Below are positions 11,215 through 21,631 of a stretch of DNA of 64,000 bases, one piece after another (position 1 is the stretch's first letter; the number at the start of each line of letters is the position of its first letter). The position numbers and the translations under genes are program-made. The notes beneath the pieces were generated by a model, which worked only from the letters and a program-made list of their open reading frames with translations, ran no database searches and had not been told where the DNA came from. The DNA comes from Rhizomys pruinosus (Eukaryota > Chordata > Mammalia > Rodentia > Spalacidae), in NCBI GenBank assembly GCA_009823505.1, contig VZQC01013830.1, forward strand, positions 476,926-540,925, read 5' to 3'.

Positions 11215-11540
11215 GTGGGGAGATGGCCTAGTGGGTAAAGTGCTTGCTGTGGGAGCCTGATGACACAAGTTCAAACCTCAGACCTACCTAAAGGCCAGAC
11301 AGGGTAGGCATGTGGCTACAGGAAATGGGAAGCAGAGGCAGGAGACTCTCCAGCAGTTCATGGGCCAACTAGCCTGGTGCATACAGGAGCCAGGAGACTG
11401 TCTCAGATGAGATAGAGAGATGAGGACCAATATCCTAAGGCTGTCCTCTGACCTCCACACAGGGGCTGTGGTACATTGTAGGTCCCTACCACACACATGA
11501 ACATGCACAGTCACACAGAAAGAAAAAGTAAAAAAAAAAA
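11215..11540 (+). mobile_element. B4-type composite SINE
   Basis: A tRNA-like head (gggagatggcctagtgggta) is followed by a B1-like core 'gaagcagaggcaggagactc'. A CA-rich 3' end and A-rich tail close it. Confidence 0.72.
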
Positions 11541-11660
11541 CCTCAGTCTTGACGGGATCCACACTTTTCCTATAGAACATTATCACATTCTCCAAAGATG
11601 CTTTCTTCTCCATGATACTAAATGAGCTGGCATGTGATCCCCATCTGCCCAGGTGTCAGA

Positions 11661-11850
11661 GGACATGTGGGAGTGTCATATGGATGGCGTGATGCTTCAG
11701 ATGTGGGGGGGCATGTGGGAGTGTCATATGGATGGTGTGATGCTTCAGATGTGGGGGGGCATGTGGGAGTGTCATATGGATGGTGTGATGCTTCAGATGT
11801 GGGGGNGGAGTGTCATATGGGAGATGTGATGCTTCAGATGTGGGGGGGCA
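11661..11850. repeat. 48-bp tandem repeat, about 4 copies
   Basis: The unit 'gcatgtgggagtgtcatatg' plus 'atgcttcagatgtggggg' restarts at 11663, 11711 and 11759. The last copy is altered and contains an ambiguous base at 11806. Confidence 0.92.
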
Positions 11851-12171
11851 TAGAAATTTGGGTGACAATCACTGACCAGTTAAGTAGTACAGACAGCCAG
11901 TGTACAGACGGGTAGCTCATGAGGGAGTGGCCTGGAGCTCATCCTCAGCACCCAGCCTGGTGCTCTCTTTGCAGCTCTCTCTCCCTAATGAGTATTTCTT
12001 CCTTTAGAGAGTCAAACCCGTGGCAAAATGTTAAAATCATTAATATTACCAGTGGGTTTTTAAAAAATTGGGTCAACTTACTTGAGGAAGTTCTGATTGC
12101 TTTTCGACAGGCTTTTATCCGTCTCTGAAATCTGTATACATGCTCCATATTTTTAATTGTTTTTTAGTATT

Positions 12172-12358
12172 TTTAAAAATGATGTATATGTGTAGGGGAG
12201 GGTATGTACATATATACTCATGCATGTGGAGGCCACAGGCCTTTCCCCTTGGACCTGGAGTTACAGGCATTTGTGAGCCACCCAGTGTGGGTGCTGGGAG
12301 CTGAACTTGGGTCATCTGCGAGCACAAGCAGGACTCTTAACCACCACGCCCTCCATGT
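12172..12358 (-). mobile_element. B2/B3-type SINE, diverged
   Basis: The stretches 'cctggagttacaggcatttg' and 'gtgggtgctgggagctgaac' identify the antisense body. The head end 'cttaaccaccacgcc' is recognisable but mutated. Confidence 0.78.
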
Positions 12359-12378
12359 AGGACCTGTCCCATACACTT

Positions 12379-12532
12379 TTTTTTATTTTGGTCTTTTTGA
12401 GACAGGATCTCCCTTTAGCCCCAGCTGACCTGGAACTCACTATGTAGACCAGGCTGGCTTTGAACTCACAAAGATACTCCTGCCTCTGGCTCCCAAGTGC
12501 TGGGATTAAAGGTGTGTACCACCATGCCCAGC
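12379..12532 (-). mobile_element. B1 SINE
   Basis: It runs from 'ttttttttattttggtctttt' to 'accaccatgcccagcc'. It lies just past the donor of the exon at 12561-12710, and its antisense frame stays open. Confidence 0.92.
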
Positions 12533-12560
12533 CCCATACATTTTTTAAAACGGAGTTTAC

Positions 12561-12710
12561 CAAAGTGTTAGCATCTCGGATACAGAGAAATCCACATTTG
12601 GCTACTGTCACGAGCCAAAATCCATGCGAAGACATATGAAGCATTCCAGGTCCATACTGCTTGCTTTGCACTTTTTGGTCTGGCTTAAGTATAAAAACAC
12701 CGAAATGTTC
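12561..12710 (-). CDS. Cfap43: Cfap43 exon
   Basis: The acceptor cctttctttgattggcag and donor gtaaac are good. The exon is exactly 50 codons, phase 0 in and out. It encodes [20 protein letters not shown], then [20 protein letters not shown] and CIRDANTL. The open frame runs past both splice sites, because the flanking intron and a nearby antisense B1 happen to lack stops. The 226-residue ORF seen there is therefore not a real protein. Confidence 0.85.
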
Positions 12711-12949
12711 CTGCCAATCAAAGAAAGGAACCACATTATGGAGATCAAACCAGCAAGCACCAATTTTGGGTTTACAGACATGTATTACATATGTGGTTAG
12801 ACTAAAATCTGAAAATGTTGTCTTTGGAAAGTGAACCAGTACAGGGTAGAGGAAACACTTGAGCTGTACCATGTATAACATCTTTGGCAAATAAAAGCTG
12901 TTTTTGGCCAGCCAAGACATATCATTTGTTATTGTTAAGGTGTTGGGAT

Positions 12950-13012
12950 GAAACTCGGGGCCCTGTGCACAATGAACAAACACTTTTTTCATTGATCTAT
13001 GTCCCAGCCCAA
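12950..13012 (-). mobile_element. ID-like SINE fragment
   Basis: 'ggatgaaactcggggccctg' and 'gatctatgtcccagccc' match the antisense of an ID-type tRNA-derived head. It is short and diverged. Confidence 0.5.
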
Positions 13013-13205
13013 AAAAAGCTTTGGTATGTGCTGTCCTGCCCTTAAGGGCCCAGCCTACACTGAGAATCTTTGGTTTCTAGCAATCATTTTCATATATCCT
13101 CATGCCTGAATGAAATAAACAATAAAAGCTGTCACTAACTTTCTGATGTGTCTCACAGAGTCCTACCCCCCCATCCTTCCTTTTGTCTGAAATGTCTTTC
13201 TCAGC

Positions 13206-13207
13206 AA

Positions 13208-13238
<31 letters not shown>

Positions 13239-13281
13239 CTTTTTCTGAAAATTTTTTCTCCCCAACCCCCCCCCCCCCCCC
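13206..13281. repeat. Two poly-C runs
   Basis: About 29 and 17 consecutive C flank a short 'tccctttttctgaaaatttt' spacer. Such runs are prone to length errors in assembly and can form i-motif or G-quadruplex structures. Confidence 0.95.
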
Positions 13282-13825
13282 GTCAATCCTGCTTCCCAGG
13301 TCAACATTCCCCACTCAGATTTCACACATTATTTTTCTGTGTCTGCATGACTGACCTATCTTTCCAAAGTCCAGTTCAAATACTGCTTCTTCTGTGACAC
13401 TTCTCTTGAATTCCCCCTTACCCAACCACCTCTTCGTAATGTCTATGACTCTGGGAGACAAGCATTTAGGGAAGGTCAAAAAATGTAGAGAAGCATAGAG
13501 GTAGATCCTCTTCTGGGAGAGCTGAAGATGGTCATCAGTGTGACACAGGACAGCACTGCTCCCGTGAGGACAGTACGAAGCGACACAGTTGCCGAAGAAG
13601 CGTGACGAGGGACGTCATGAAACTTCGGAAATATAGTTTGATTATTTTGTGCAATTTTACTTGGGGCTCAGGTGCAAAGCTCCACTGAAAATCATCTATC
13701 TCACAGTCACTGGCTTCTATGGAGCAGATCTATACTAGTTTTCTTGAAAGGCACTGAACTATGTCATCTGCATGTTTATCTGACAAGTATGATATATGTG
13801 GAACAAGTGTGCGGTTACTTGAATG

Positions 13826-14061
13826 TATTTTATTTTTTTAATATTTTATTATTTTTATTGTATGTGTATGCCTGTATTGCCTGCATATGTGTAAGTGCAC
13901 CTGTGTTGGGCAATGCCTGAGGAAGATAGCCAGAGGACATTGGACCAGCTAGAACTGGAGTTACAGACAGTTTTTATTCGCCATGTGGGTGCTGGGATTT
14001 GAACCTGGGTCTTCTGCAAACACCTAGTGCTCTTAATCACTAAACCATCTCTCCAGCCCCT
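13826..14061 (-). mobile_element. B2/B3-type SINE
   Basis: The stretches 'gtgggtgctgggatttgaac' and 'accatctctccagcccc' define it. It ends 170 bp from the exon at 14231-14403. Confidence 0.9.
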
Positions 14062-14230
14062 CAAATGTATTTTATGATAAATTAACCAGTAACACTAGTG
14101 CATCTAATTCAAGAGAATTGTGTCAATATAATAAAGTCATTTGCTAGCTGAATTTTCTTGCTAAGGCAGTCAAGAGGATCATGTATAATTAATACAATGT
14201 CAATCTTGATCACATTTAAAACTGACATAC

Positions 14231-14403
14231 TTTTTCAGGAATAATATAGGTACAGATGTAAGGCACTTGACTGCAGAAGCCATATATTATGTAGTGTTGA
14301 AAGGCCAGGATTGCAGAGGACAGCATGTGCTCCGTCTCATACAGGTACTTATGAATTAAATCATCTTTCAGTCTCCCTCTTTCATCGGAAAATGTTTCAG
14401 AAA
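14231..14403 (-). CDS. Cfap43: Cfap43 exon
   Basis: The acceptor cttcccctaatctcag and donor gtatgt are strong. The exon is 173 bp: TT, then 57 codons, phase 0 at the end. It encodes [20 protein letters not shown], then a segment with [19 protein letters not shown] and YIIPEK. The charged 'DERGRLKDD' stretch is followed by hydrophobic strands. The upstream intron (14404-19906) contains the two largest minisatellites of the window. Confidence 0.87.
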
Positions 14404-14582
14404 CTGAGATTAGGGGAAGAAAAGAGATCATTTGTACCAGAGATTTGACTTCTTAAAATCATTATGAACTGCTATGAAATACAAAATAAAAAATTTAAAC
14501 ACTTGGTTAATATTCTTGGTTAATATCATAGAGTCCCTGGTGTGATAAAAATGTTAAAATAATTTATCTCAATTAGAGATAC

Positions 14583-14752
14583 TTGCTGGGCTCTGGGCAT
14601 GCTGGCATATGCTTTTAATCTCGGCACTTGGGAGGCAGAGACAGGTGGATCTCTGTGAGATCCAGGCCAGCCTGGTCTACATAAGTTCTAAGCAAGCTGG
14701 GGCTACAGGGAGACCCTGTCTCAAATCACCCCCAAAAACAAAAACAAAAATC
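14583..14752 (+). mobile_element. B1 SINE
   Basis: The diverged head 'gctgggctctgggcatgctg' leads into the usual body and 'gggagaccctgtctcaaatc'. The flanks 'caattagagatactt' on the left and 'caattagagatactta' on the right form a clear target-site duplication. Confidence 0.92.
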
Positions 14753-14867
14753 AATTAGAGATACTTAAGACTGATAGTAAATAAACTATATTTTCTAGGC
14801 TGTAATTTCATAAATTAACTTAAACATATATCATTAAAATAAATTTATGATAATATTAATTTCCCCT

Positions 14868-14975
14868 TTTTTGACTTTTTGAGACAGGTGTGCTTTGTGG
14901 CCCAGGCTGGCCTCGACTTTGCAGCAATCTTCTTGCCTCAGCCTCCCAGGTGCTGTATTACAGACATGAGCACCC
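14868..14975 (-). mobile_element. Old B1-related SINE
   Basis: 'ttttgagacaggtgtgcttt' and 'gcctcagcctcccaggtgct' are B1/7SL-like, but the copy differs strongly from the young B1 consensus of this window. Confidence 0.6.
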
Positions 14976-14985
14976 CCCTACCCCC

Positions 14986-15065
14986 AATTGATAGCCACCA
15001 GGTGGGTGCTGGGAATCAAACCCAGGTCCTTTCCAAGAGCAGCCACCACTCTTAACCGCTGTATT
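14986..15065 (-). mobile_element. B2/B3-type SINE fragment
   Basis: Only the head half remains: 'gtgggtgctgggaatcaaac' to 'ccaccactcttaaccgctg'. Confidence 0.75.
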
Positions 15066-15530
15066 TAAAGCTATAAAACATGAGCCATCATAAAAATGAC
15101 AGATCAGTTTGGCATGGCTGTCAATCCTATTTCTTTTCTCTGATAACAACAAAAATTTCAGGAGTCACAAATCCATACTTCAAACTGTTTGGCAGATGTC
15201 GATATTAATTTGTAAAGCTGTACAAAGGACAGTCATTTTGACATCATCGCAGCTAAGAAAAATAAGGCCTGTCAGCCAAAGAAAATCAGACCAAACCAGG
15301 AAATAAACACAGTGACAACCCATCTGGGCCAAGAGCTGGTGGGGCTGGTTGGTTTCTTTACCATGTGGTAAGATATTGTTGGGCAGATGGAAGTATTCCA
15401 GTCTGCTTCTTCCTGTTTCTGGGAGAGGAGAAAGCACCAGCACCTCCACCACATCTTTTTCTAGATAACCGGATGTGGAAATCTGCAGGATGCCTTTGGT
15501 TGTCTCTGAAAGAAGTGAAAATTAACATGA
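15066..15530. other. Intron, apparently unique sequence
   Basis: I see no repeat and no coding exon in frame with the gene. It leads straight into the 50-bp minisatellite. Confidence 0.5.
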
Positions 15531-15535
15531 GTGGT

Positions 15536-16525
15536 TGTGGGTACTCTCCTGACACTCTAACCAAAATATCAGAAGACGAACCACTTGTGGGTACTCTTCT
15601 AACACTCTAACCAAAGTAACAGAAGAAGAACCGCTTGTGAGTACTCTCCTAACACTCTAACCAAAGTATCAGAAGACGAACCGCTTGTGAGTACTCTCCT
15701 AACACTCTAACCAAAATATAAGAGGAACTGCTTGTAAGTAGTCTCCTAACACTCTAACCAAAGTATCAGAAGACGATCCGCTTGTGAGTACTCTCCTAAC
15801 ACTTTAACCAAAGTATCAGAAGACGAACCGCTTGTGAGTACTCTCCTAACACTCTAACCAAAATATCAGAAGAGGAACTGCTTGTGGGTACTCTCCTAAC
15901 ACTCTAACCAAAGTATCAGAAGACAAACCGCTTGTGAGTACTCTCCTAACACTCTAACCAAAATATCAGAAGAGGAACCACTTGTGAGTACTCTCCTAAC
16001 ACTCTAACCAAAGTATCAGAAGACGAACCGCTTGTGGGTACTCTCCTGACACTAACCAAAGTATCAGAAGACAAAGTGCTTGTGAGTACTCTCCTAACAC
16101 TCTAACCAAAATATCAGAAGACGAACTGCTTGTGGGTACTCTCCTGATACTCTAACCAAAGTATCAGAAGACAAAGTGCTTGTGAGTTCTCTCCTGACAC
16201 TCTAACCAAAGTATCAGAAGATGAACCGCTTGTGGGTACTCTCCTGACACTCTAACCAAAGTATCAGAAGACGAACCACTTGTGGGTACTCTCCTAACAC
16301 TCTAACCAAAATATCAGAAGACGAACCACTTGTGGGTACTCTCCTGACACTCTAACCAAAATATCAGAAGACGAACCACTTGTGGCTACTCTCCTGACAC
16401 TCTAACCAAAATATCAGAAGACAAACCACTTGTGGGTACTCTCCTAACACTCTAACCAAAATATCAGAAGATGAACCGCTTGTGGGCACTCTCCTAACAC
16501 TTTAACCAAAGTATCAGAATACAAA
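15536..16525. repeat. 50-bp minisatellite, about 20 copies
   Basis: The unit, starting 'gtactctcctaacactctaa' and ending 'agaagacgaaccgcttgtga', recurs every 50 bp (15541, 15591, 15641 and onward). Copies differ at a few sites (gtatc/atatc, gaccg/gacca, gtgag/gtggg) and some have small deletions. It lies in the 5.5-kb intron between the exons at 19907 and 14403. Confidence 0.96.
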
Positions 16526-16721
16526 CTATATTTTTTCCCAGTTCTCAACAGCATCTTTTGTTAGTTAATTCAGTGGTTGTTATCTGGAATGACTCGCCTA
16601 TCAAGCTGTATTTTGGTGTATCGAAATGGAGACACTGTTCTTCACTCAAGCTCTGGTAGCAAAAATTATTTGCTGATTTATTTATTTATTTTTTATTTGC
16701 AGATTTTTTTTAAGTGACTTA

Positions 16722-16876
16722 TTTTTATTTTTTTTGGTCTTTTTGAGACAGGGTCTTCCTGTAGCCCCAGCTGTCCTGGAACTCACTCTGTAGACCAGGC
16801 TGGCCTTGAACTCAAAGATCCACCTGCCTCTGCCTCCTGAGTACTGGGATTAAAGGTGTGTGCCACCACACCCGGC
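16722..16876 (-). mobile_element. B1 SINE
   Basis: It starts in a T-rich end, continues 'tttgagacagggtcttcctg', and closes with 'gtgtgccaccacacccggc'. It sits exactly between the two minisatellites. Confidence 0.93.
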
Positions 16877-16926
16877 ATAAATGACTTTTAAACTTAAGTG
16901 ATGAGACATTTTCGATGAACTGATGG

Positions 16927-17430
16927 TTTGGGTTTATGGTTAGATGTCCGGACTGGCAGATCCCAGCGGCTGGGCAGTTTAAGTTTAGGTGCCCGGACTG
17001 GCAGATGGGCCATTTACGGTTAGGTGCCTGGACTGGCAGATCCCAGCGGCTGGGCCGTTTATGGTTAGATGTGTGGACTGGCAGATCCCAGCAGCTGGGT
17101 CGTTTATGGTTAGGTGCCCGGACTGGCAGATCCCAGCAGCTGGGTCGTTTACGGTTAGATGTCTGGACTGGACTGGCAGATCCCAGCAGCTGGGTCACTT
17201 ATGGTTAGATGTCCGGACTGGCAGATCCCAGCAGCTGGGTCGTTTACGGTTAGATGTCCGGACTGGCAGATCCCAGCAGCTGGTTGTTTATGGTTAGATG
17301 TCTGGACTGGCAGATCCCAGCAGCTGGGTTGTTTATGGTTAGATGTCCGGACTGGCAGATCCCAGCGGCTGGGCCGTTTACGGTTAGATGTCCGGACTAG
17401 ACTGGCAGATCCCAGCAGCTGGGTTGGACC
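16927..17430. repeat. 45-bp minisatellite, about 11 copies
   Basis: The unit 'gtttatggttagatgtccgg' plus 'actggcagatcccagcagct' plus 'gggtc' repeats every 45 bp. Two copies carry an extra partial 'actggactgg'. Because 45 is a multiple of three and the unit has few stops, several frames on both strands stay open, which produces spurious ORFs. Confidence 0.95.
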
Positions 17431-17814
17431 CCACTTCCTTCCCAACAGGGGCACCTTCCAGAGCCATCTTCATTCTTCTCATCTGTACCCTGTGTGCACG
17501 GCCACACTAGGCAGTCCCGGGCTTTTACAGTGGCTAAACTCAGGCATCAGTGCTAGTTCTTTATGTCTGTGGTGAAGGGATTACAGATTACAGGCGCAAA
17601 TACGCCTGACACCACGTTTGCCTCTTGGGAAATCCAGCTCATCTGTCCCTGGAAACCTGTGCTGTGCTGAGCCTGGAGTGGATCCATTCCACCTGGACCC
17701 CTCGCTCAACACTGTATGTTGCTGCTGCTTTCTTAGTCCTCCTCAAGGAATTCAGGAGCTTGGCACCCACCTTTCTTAACTAGGAAGAAGACTAGGAAGA
17801 AACTCAGTCTCAAT

Positions 17815-18055
17815 GTCCTTATCCTGAATTTCACCTTCTCTTTTTCTCCTCTCTTCTCCTCTCCCCTCCCCTCCCCTCTCCTCCCTCTCCTCTACTCCCC
17901 TCTCTTCTCCTCTCCTATTCTCCTCTTCCTTCCTCCTCCCCTCCTCTCCCCCCTCCTTTCCTCTTTTCTCTTCTCTTCCCATCCCCTCCCCTTCCCTTCC
18001 TTCCCCTCCTCCCTCTCCTCTTCTATTTTTTTCTTTTCTATTTCCATCCCCCCTC
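17815..18055. repeat. Pyrimidine tract, (ctcctctcccc)n-like
   Basis: About 240 bp is almost entirely C and T on the plus strand (G/A on the transcribed gene sense), with no fixed period. Confidence 0.9.
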
Positions 18056-18059
18056 TTCA

Positions 18060-19300
18060 TTTTCTGGCACTGATGTGAGTCAGGGGTCAATTTAAGGTTC
18101 CATCTGTGATATGGGCCCATTCTGACAAGGCACTATCAATTATCACTTTTCATGTTCTTGTATCGTCTTGGTCTTGCTTCCTTCTCTTCTTCCTGCAAGA
18201 CCTCCTAGTCTTCATTTAGGGAACCTTCCTTCAACTTCTCTTGCCCTTGATAGTTACCATATAACTCTTTCCTCTGCAAACTTTCTGAAGTTGTCTTGCC
18301 ACACACCGACTTCGCTGTCTCATCTTAATTCCCTCCATGACCTCTGTCTTTTAGGAAACCCCTGCTGACTGGAAAAGGCAAGCACCCCCTGAGCCTACCC
18401 GCTCACACTTTGGCTGCTACCTGACTTGACCTCAGCTTGCCTTCTGCCAGCTCTTTCTGGAGGGTATGATCTCTTGGTTTTCTTCACTGTTTCTTATTCC
18501 TCTGTCCATAGTTTCAATGAGAAATGTGGACTGTGTTGGATTCCCAGCTTTCCCTTCCCACCCACTGGCCAACTATATAGGTCAAAAACTGGAATATTCA
18601 GGTAGAATAGGCAACCACTCTGAGGTCAGCCACAGGTTCTACCATACTAAGCGCCATCTTAACTTACAGAGCTTTAAGTTGCTTGTTTGGCTCCAGAAAA
18701 CATTAGGATTGCTTCTCCTGTCTTCTTCCACCCCATCACCAGCTTCCATATTGTTGAGAATTCTATCACTAAGCCACAAACTATAGATCTCTATTTCCAA
18801 AATAATGCTTAAGATTTCCAAAATGAAGAGCTTGCTGGCTTCAGGCTCTCCAGACCTTTTGAGCACTGTGCTCACTGTCATGGTTACCATCCAGTAAACA
18901 CGTCCTTATTCATCTTACATCAGATTTTTTTTTTTAAATGTCTTGAGCTATAGTACTGATATGCTTCATCTCATACCCACGAAAATTTCTATACCATTAA
19001 TTCCCCTTGGAAAACTCTCCTTCAGCCTTGGGACCCTTACCTGTCCCTCACTAATTTCCACTTATCTGGAAAAACCACATAGCCTGCTGCTTGGCGCTCC
19101 TGCGCTGCGCTATCTCCTTGACCTTTTCATCCCCCAGCAGCCCTACATTTGATACTTGGTACTTAGTAGGCATTTCATAATCTTCATAAGCCAATGGATT
19201 TATAAATATTTCTCGGGGAAAACATAGACACACATAGTTTTGGTATTAAAGGCAGAGGCAAAAAAATTAACTTTTAGATAAAGGCCAATATCTTAAAAAA
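18060..19300. other. Intron without recognised gene
   Basis: No coding exon or young SINE is visible. Pyrimidine-rich text at 18160-18460 may be an old repeat on the minus strand, unassigned. Confidence 0.4.
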
Positions 19301-19313
19301 TATTTCAGATAGC

Positions 19314-19478
19314 TGGGCGTGGTGGCGCATGCCTTTAATACTAGCACTTGGGAAGCAGAGGCAGGTGGATCATCTTTGTGAGGTCAAGGCCAGCCTGGTC
19401 TACAGAGTGAGTTCCAGGACAGCTGGAGCTACAGGGAGACCCTGTCTTGAAAAGACCAGAAAAAAAAAAAAAGACCAA
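19314..19478 (+). mobile_element. B1 SINE
   Basis: The head 'agctgggcgtggtggcgcat' and end 'gggagaccctgtcttgaaaa' are present with a long A tail. It faces the opposite-strand B1 at 19544. Confidence 0.93.
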
Positions 19479-19543
19479 AAAAAATTTTTTTCAGACAGAA
19501 CCACCCCCTTCCTCTGGTAATATCAAAACATTCAAAAATTACT

Positions 19544-19703
19544 CTTTTTTTGGGGGGGGTCGTTTTTTGGAGACAGAGTCTTTCCGTAGCCCCAGCTGGC
19601 CAGAACTCGATATGTAGACCAGGCTGGCCTTGAATTCAGAGATATGCTTGACTGTGCCTCCCAAAAGTGTTGGGATTAAAGGTGTATACCGCCACACCCA
19701 GCC
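19544..19703 (-). mobile_element. B1 SINE
   Basis: It runs 'gacagagtctttccgtagcc' to 'ataccgccacacccagcc'. It lies only about 65 bp from the inverted partner, with the exon at 19907 next to it. Confidence 0.92.
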
Positions 19704-19906
19704 AAAATGTTCAAATATTTTACTAGCATAAATTACATATCCGACAACTCTAATACTCAAAATTTTTCTCAATATAACATGGGAATTTAACTGTTATTTG
19801 AAAGTTCTTCAGAAAAATGACATGAATAATTGTTTATTATAATTTACTATAATACTTTGATGTAAAATTATCTATATTTTAAATGAATACATTTTGTGTA
19901 TCATAC

Positions 19907-20010
19907 CAGTGAATCCAAGAATCTTAAATGAGCTTGAGGGGTTGGCATTGAAAACAAAGACGTTCCCTTCCTCCGTTCCAACAAACAGATAGATTCCTTG
20001 CTGGTCATAT
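19907..20010 (-). CDS. Cfap43: Cfap43 exon (WD repeat)
   Basis: The acceptor is attcttcttttctag and the donor is gtatga. The exon is 104 bp: one base to complete Thr, 34 codons, then one base. It encodes [20 protein letters not shown] and [14 protein letters not shown]. '[11 protein letters not shown]' is a WD-like blade end. The last G joins TT of the exon at 14231-14403 to give Val. Confidence 0.87.
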
Positions 20011-20150
20011 CTAGAAAAGAAGAATTCTGATTGTCAGATTATGCTTGTTCACCAGCAAGACAGTACGTGAACTTATTGGATGAGTGACCATGGAAATTTG
20101 TTCAAAACCAGCCATCCTTACAGTTTGTGACTTTTAATTTATTAATCTTT

Positions 20151-20226
20151 GTGGTGCTGGGATGGAGCTGAGGGCCTTGTGCATGCAAGGCAGACCTTCT
20201 ATCATTAAGCTACATCCTCAACCCTA
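20151..20226 (-). mobile_element. ID-like SINE
   Basis: 'gtgctgggatggagctgagg' and 'taagctacatcctcaaccc' are an antisense ID-type head. Confidence 0.65.
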
Positions 20227-20340
20227 TTGTTTATGATCTCTAAATATTCTCTGATCTTATACAGGCCTACATCTACATGTACGTTACATGTAATCTAGGC
20301 AAATGCTGTTCCAAATTTCAACTTACAAGCATACAATCAA

Positions 20341-20432
20341 GAACACTCAGTGGCAGAGTACTTGCCTAGCCTACTCAAGGCTCTGGAGTTCAATACTGAG
20401 CACTACTACAAAACAAAACAAAACAAAACAAA
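20341..20432 (+). mobile_element. ID-like SINE
   Basis: 'actcagtggcagagtacttg' leads into 'ggagttcaatactgagcact' and a caaaa-repeat tail. Confidence 0.65.
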
Positions 20433-20439
20433 CAGCTCA

Positions 20440-21010
20440 GGAAAGACAGGCAACTGCTTTCATCATAAATGAATCGAATATATCGGTAGAGCTTTCTTGG
20501 TGTTTCAAGTGGAAATAAATAATTTCCAAATTAACTTGTGATGGACGGGACATTTTAGTGCCTTATAAACATTATGTGGCAGAAGGGGAAGAACTTAGTG
20601 AAACATTTCTACAAGTTCGTCACAACAGAAAACGTGGAAAGATAGAAATCAAAGAAGATGGTTTGAAAAAGAACATCCAAGAATTCAGTTCAGAGGAGCA
20701 GGGGTGTGGGGATGGGGCATCCTGCCCACTCAGCAAGAAGCTGCAGACCTCAGCCAAAAATGGCTTGGACTTCATGAATAAACAGGTTTCATCCCAAGGA
20801 TCCAAGGTAGGTTCCGCATATGCAGCTCAATAAATATAATATGGCATGTAAATAAACTTAAGGACAGAATCACATCATTTCAACAGACACAGAAAAAGTG
20901 AATCTATTAATGTTCAAAAGAAATGAAGTGTGTAAAACTGAAAAATGATAGCTTCCCCGGACCCTTCCACAGACAGGCCAGACCATGGCGATGCCAGAGT
21001 GGGAGATGCT
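20440..21010. other. Intron, no repeat recognised
   Basis: A plus-strand ORF at 20558-20833 shows no recognisable domain, and I regard it as chance. The stretch lies between two exons on the other strand. Confidence 0.5.
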
Positions 21011-21013
21011 TAC

Positions 21014-21162
21014 GTCATGATCTGTACAGGTGATGGGGAGAGGAAGATCTTGTGAATCACCAGAGGCTTCTCCACCTCTTGAATGTCCAGGAAATGCACC
21101 CAGCCATCCACAGTCCCCACGGCAGCCAAGAAGCAGGTGGGCGAGCAGGCCAGAGTTGTTGA
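21014..21162 (-). CDS. Cfap43: Cfap43 exon (WD repeat)
   Basis: The acceptor is tatgttaaacag and the donor is gtaagc. The exon is 149 bp, entering in phase 0 and leaving in phase 2. It encodes STTLACSPTCFLAAVGTVDG, then WVHFLDIQEVEKPLVIHKIF. The 'GTVDGWVHFLDIQ' segment is a textbook WD blade. The terminal AC joins A of the next exon to give Thr, so the junction is in frame. Confidence 0.87.
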
Positions 21163-21387
21163 CTGTTTAACATAAACCCAAAAGAATGAAGCCTGATTTA
21201 CACAAGAAACCTACTGAACTGGGCTCTTAGCTCAGGGCTGGAGAGTTTGGTCTTAGCAGGCTCCAGACCCAGACTCCATCTCCAGCCCACTTCTGCCCCC
21301 ACCTCAAACATTTACAGCTTTTGGAAAGGCCTGCAGAGTGGTAAGCTTGTACTGGTATGCATTTATAATAAGAAATTCAACATTCTT

Positions 21388-21631
21388 AATCTTTTTTTAT
21401 TTTACTTATTTATGTGTATGAATGTACTGTTTTGCATGTAGGTCTGTGCACCTGTGTCGTGCAATGCCACGGAGGTCAGAAGAGGGTCTCGGAATCCCCT
21501 GGAACTGGAGTTCTCCTGGAATTGGAGTCACAGACGGTTCTCAGCCGCCATGTGGGTGCTGGGGATCGAACCCGGGTCCTCTGCAAGAGCGGTCGGCGCT
21601 CTTAACCGCTAGGCCATCTCTCCAGCCCCCA
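21388..21631 (-). mobile_element. B2/B3-type SINE, young, perfect TSD
   Basis: A perfect 17-bp duplication, agaaattcaacattctt, flanks it at 21371-21387 and 21632-21648. The body has the internal duplication 'ggaactggagttctcctgga'. Low divergence and the intact duplication indicate a recent insertion. Confidence 0.96.

Noticed and set aside
12312..12992. 226-residue minus-strand ORF as a separate gene
   Set aside because: It is the 50-codon Cfap43 exon (12561-12710) extended by chance through intron on both sides and through an antisense B1.
15536..16525. CRISPR array
   Set aside because: Units are contiguous with no unique spacers, and the DNA is mammalian. This is a minisatellite.
16812..17575. 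Repeat protein encoded by the 45-bp array
   Set aside because: Open frames occur on both strands simply because the unit length is a multiple of three. There is no promoter, signal or conserved neighbour.
20558..20833. 91-residue hydrophilic ORF as an extra exon or small gene
   Set aside because: It is on the strand opposite to the gene, lies within a 1-kb intron between two confirmed exons, and matches nothing I know.
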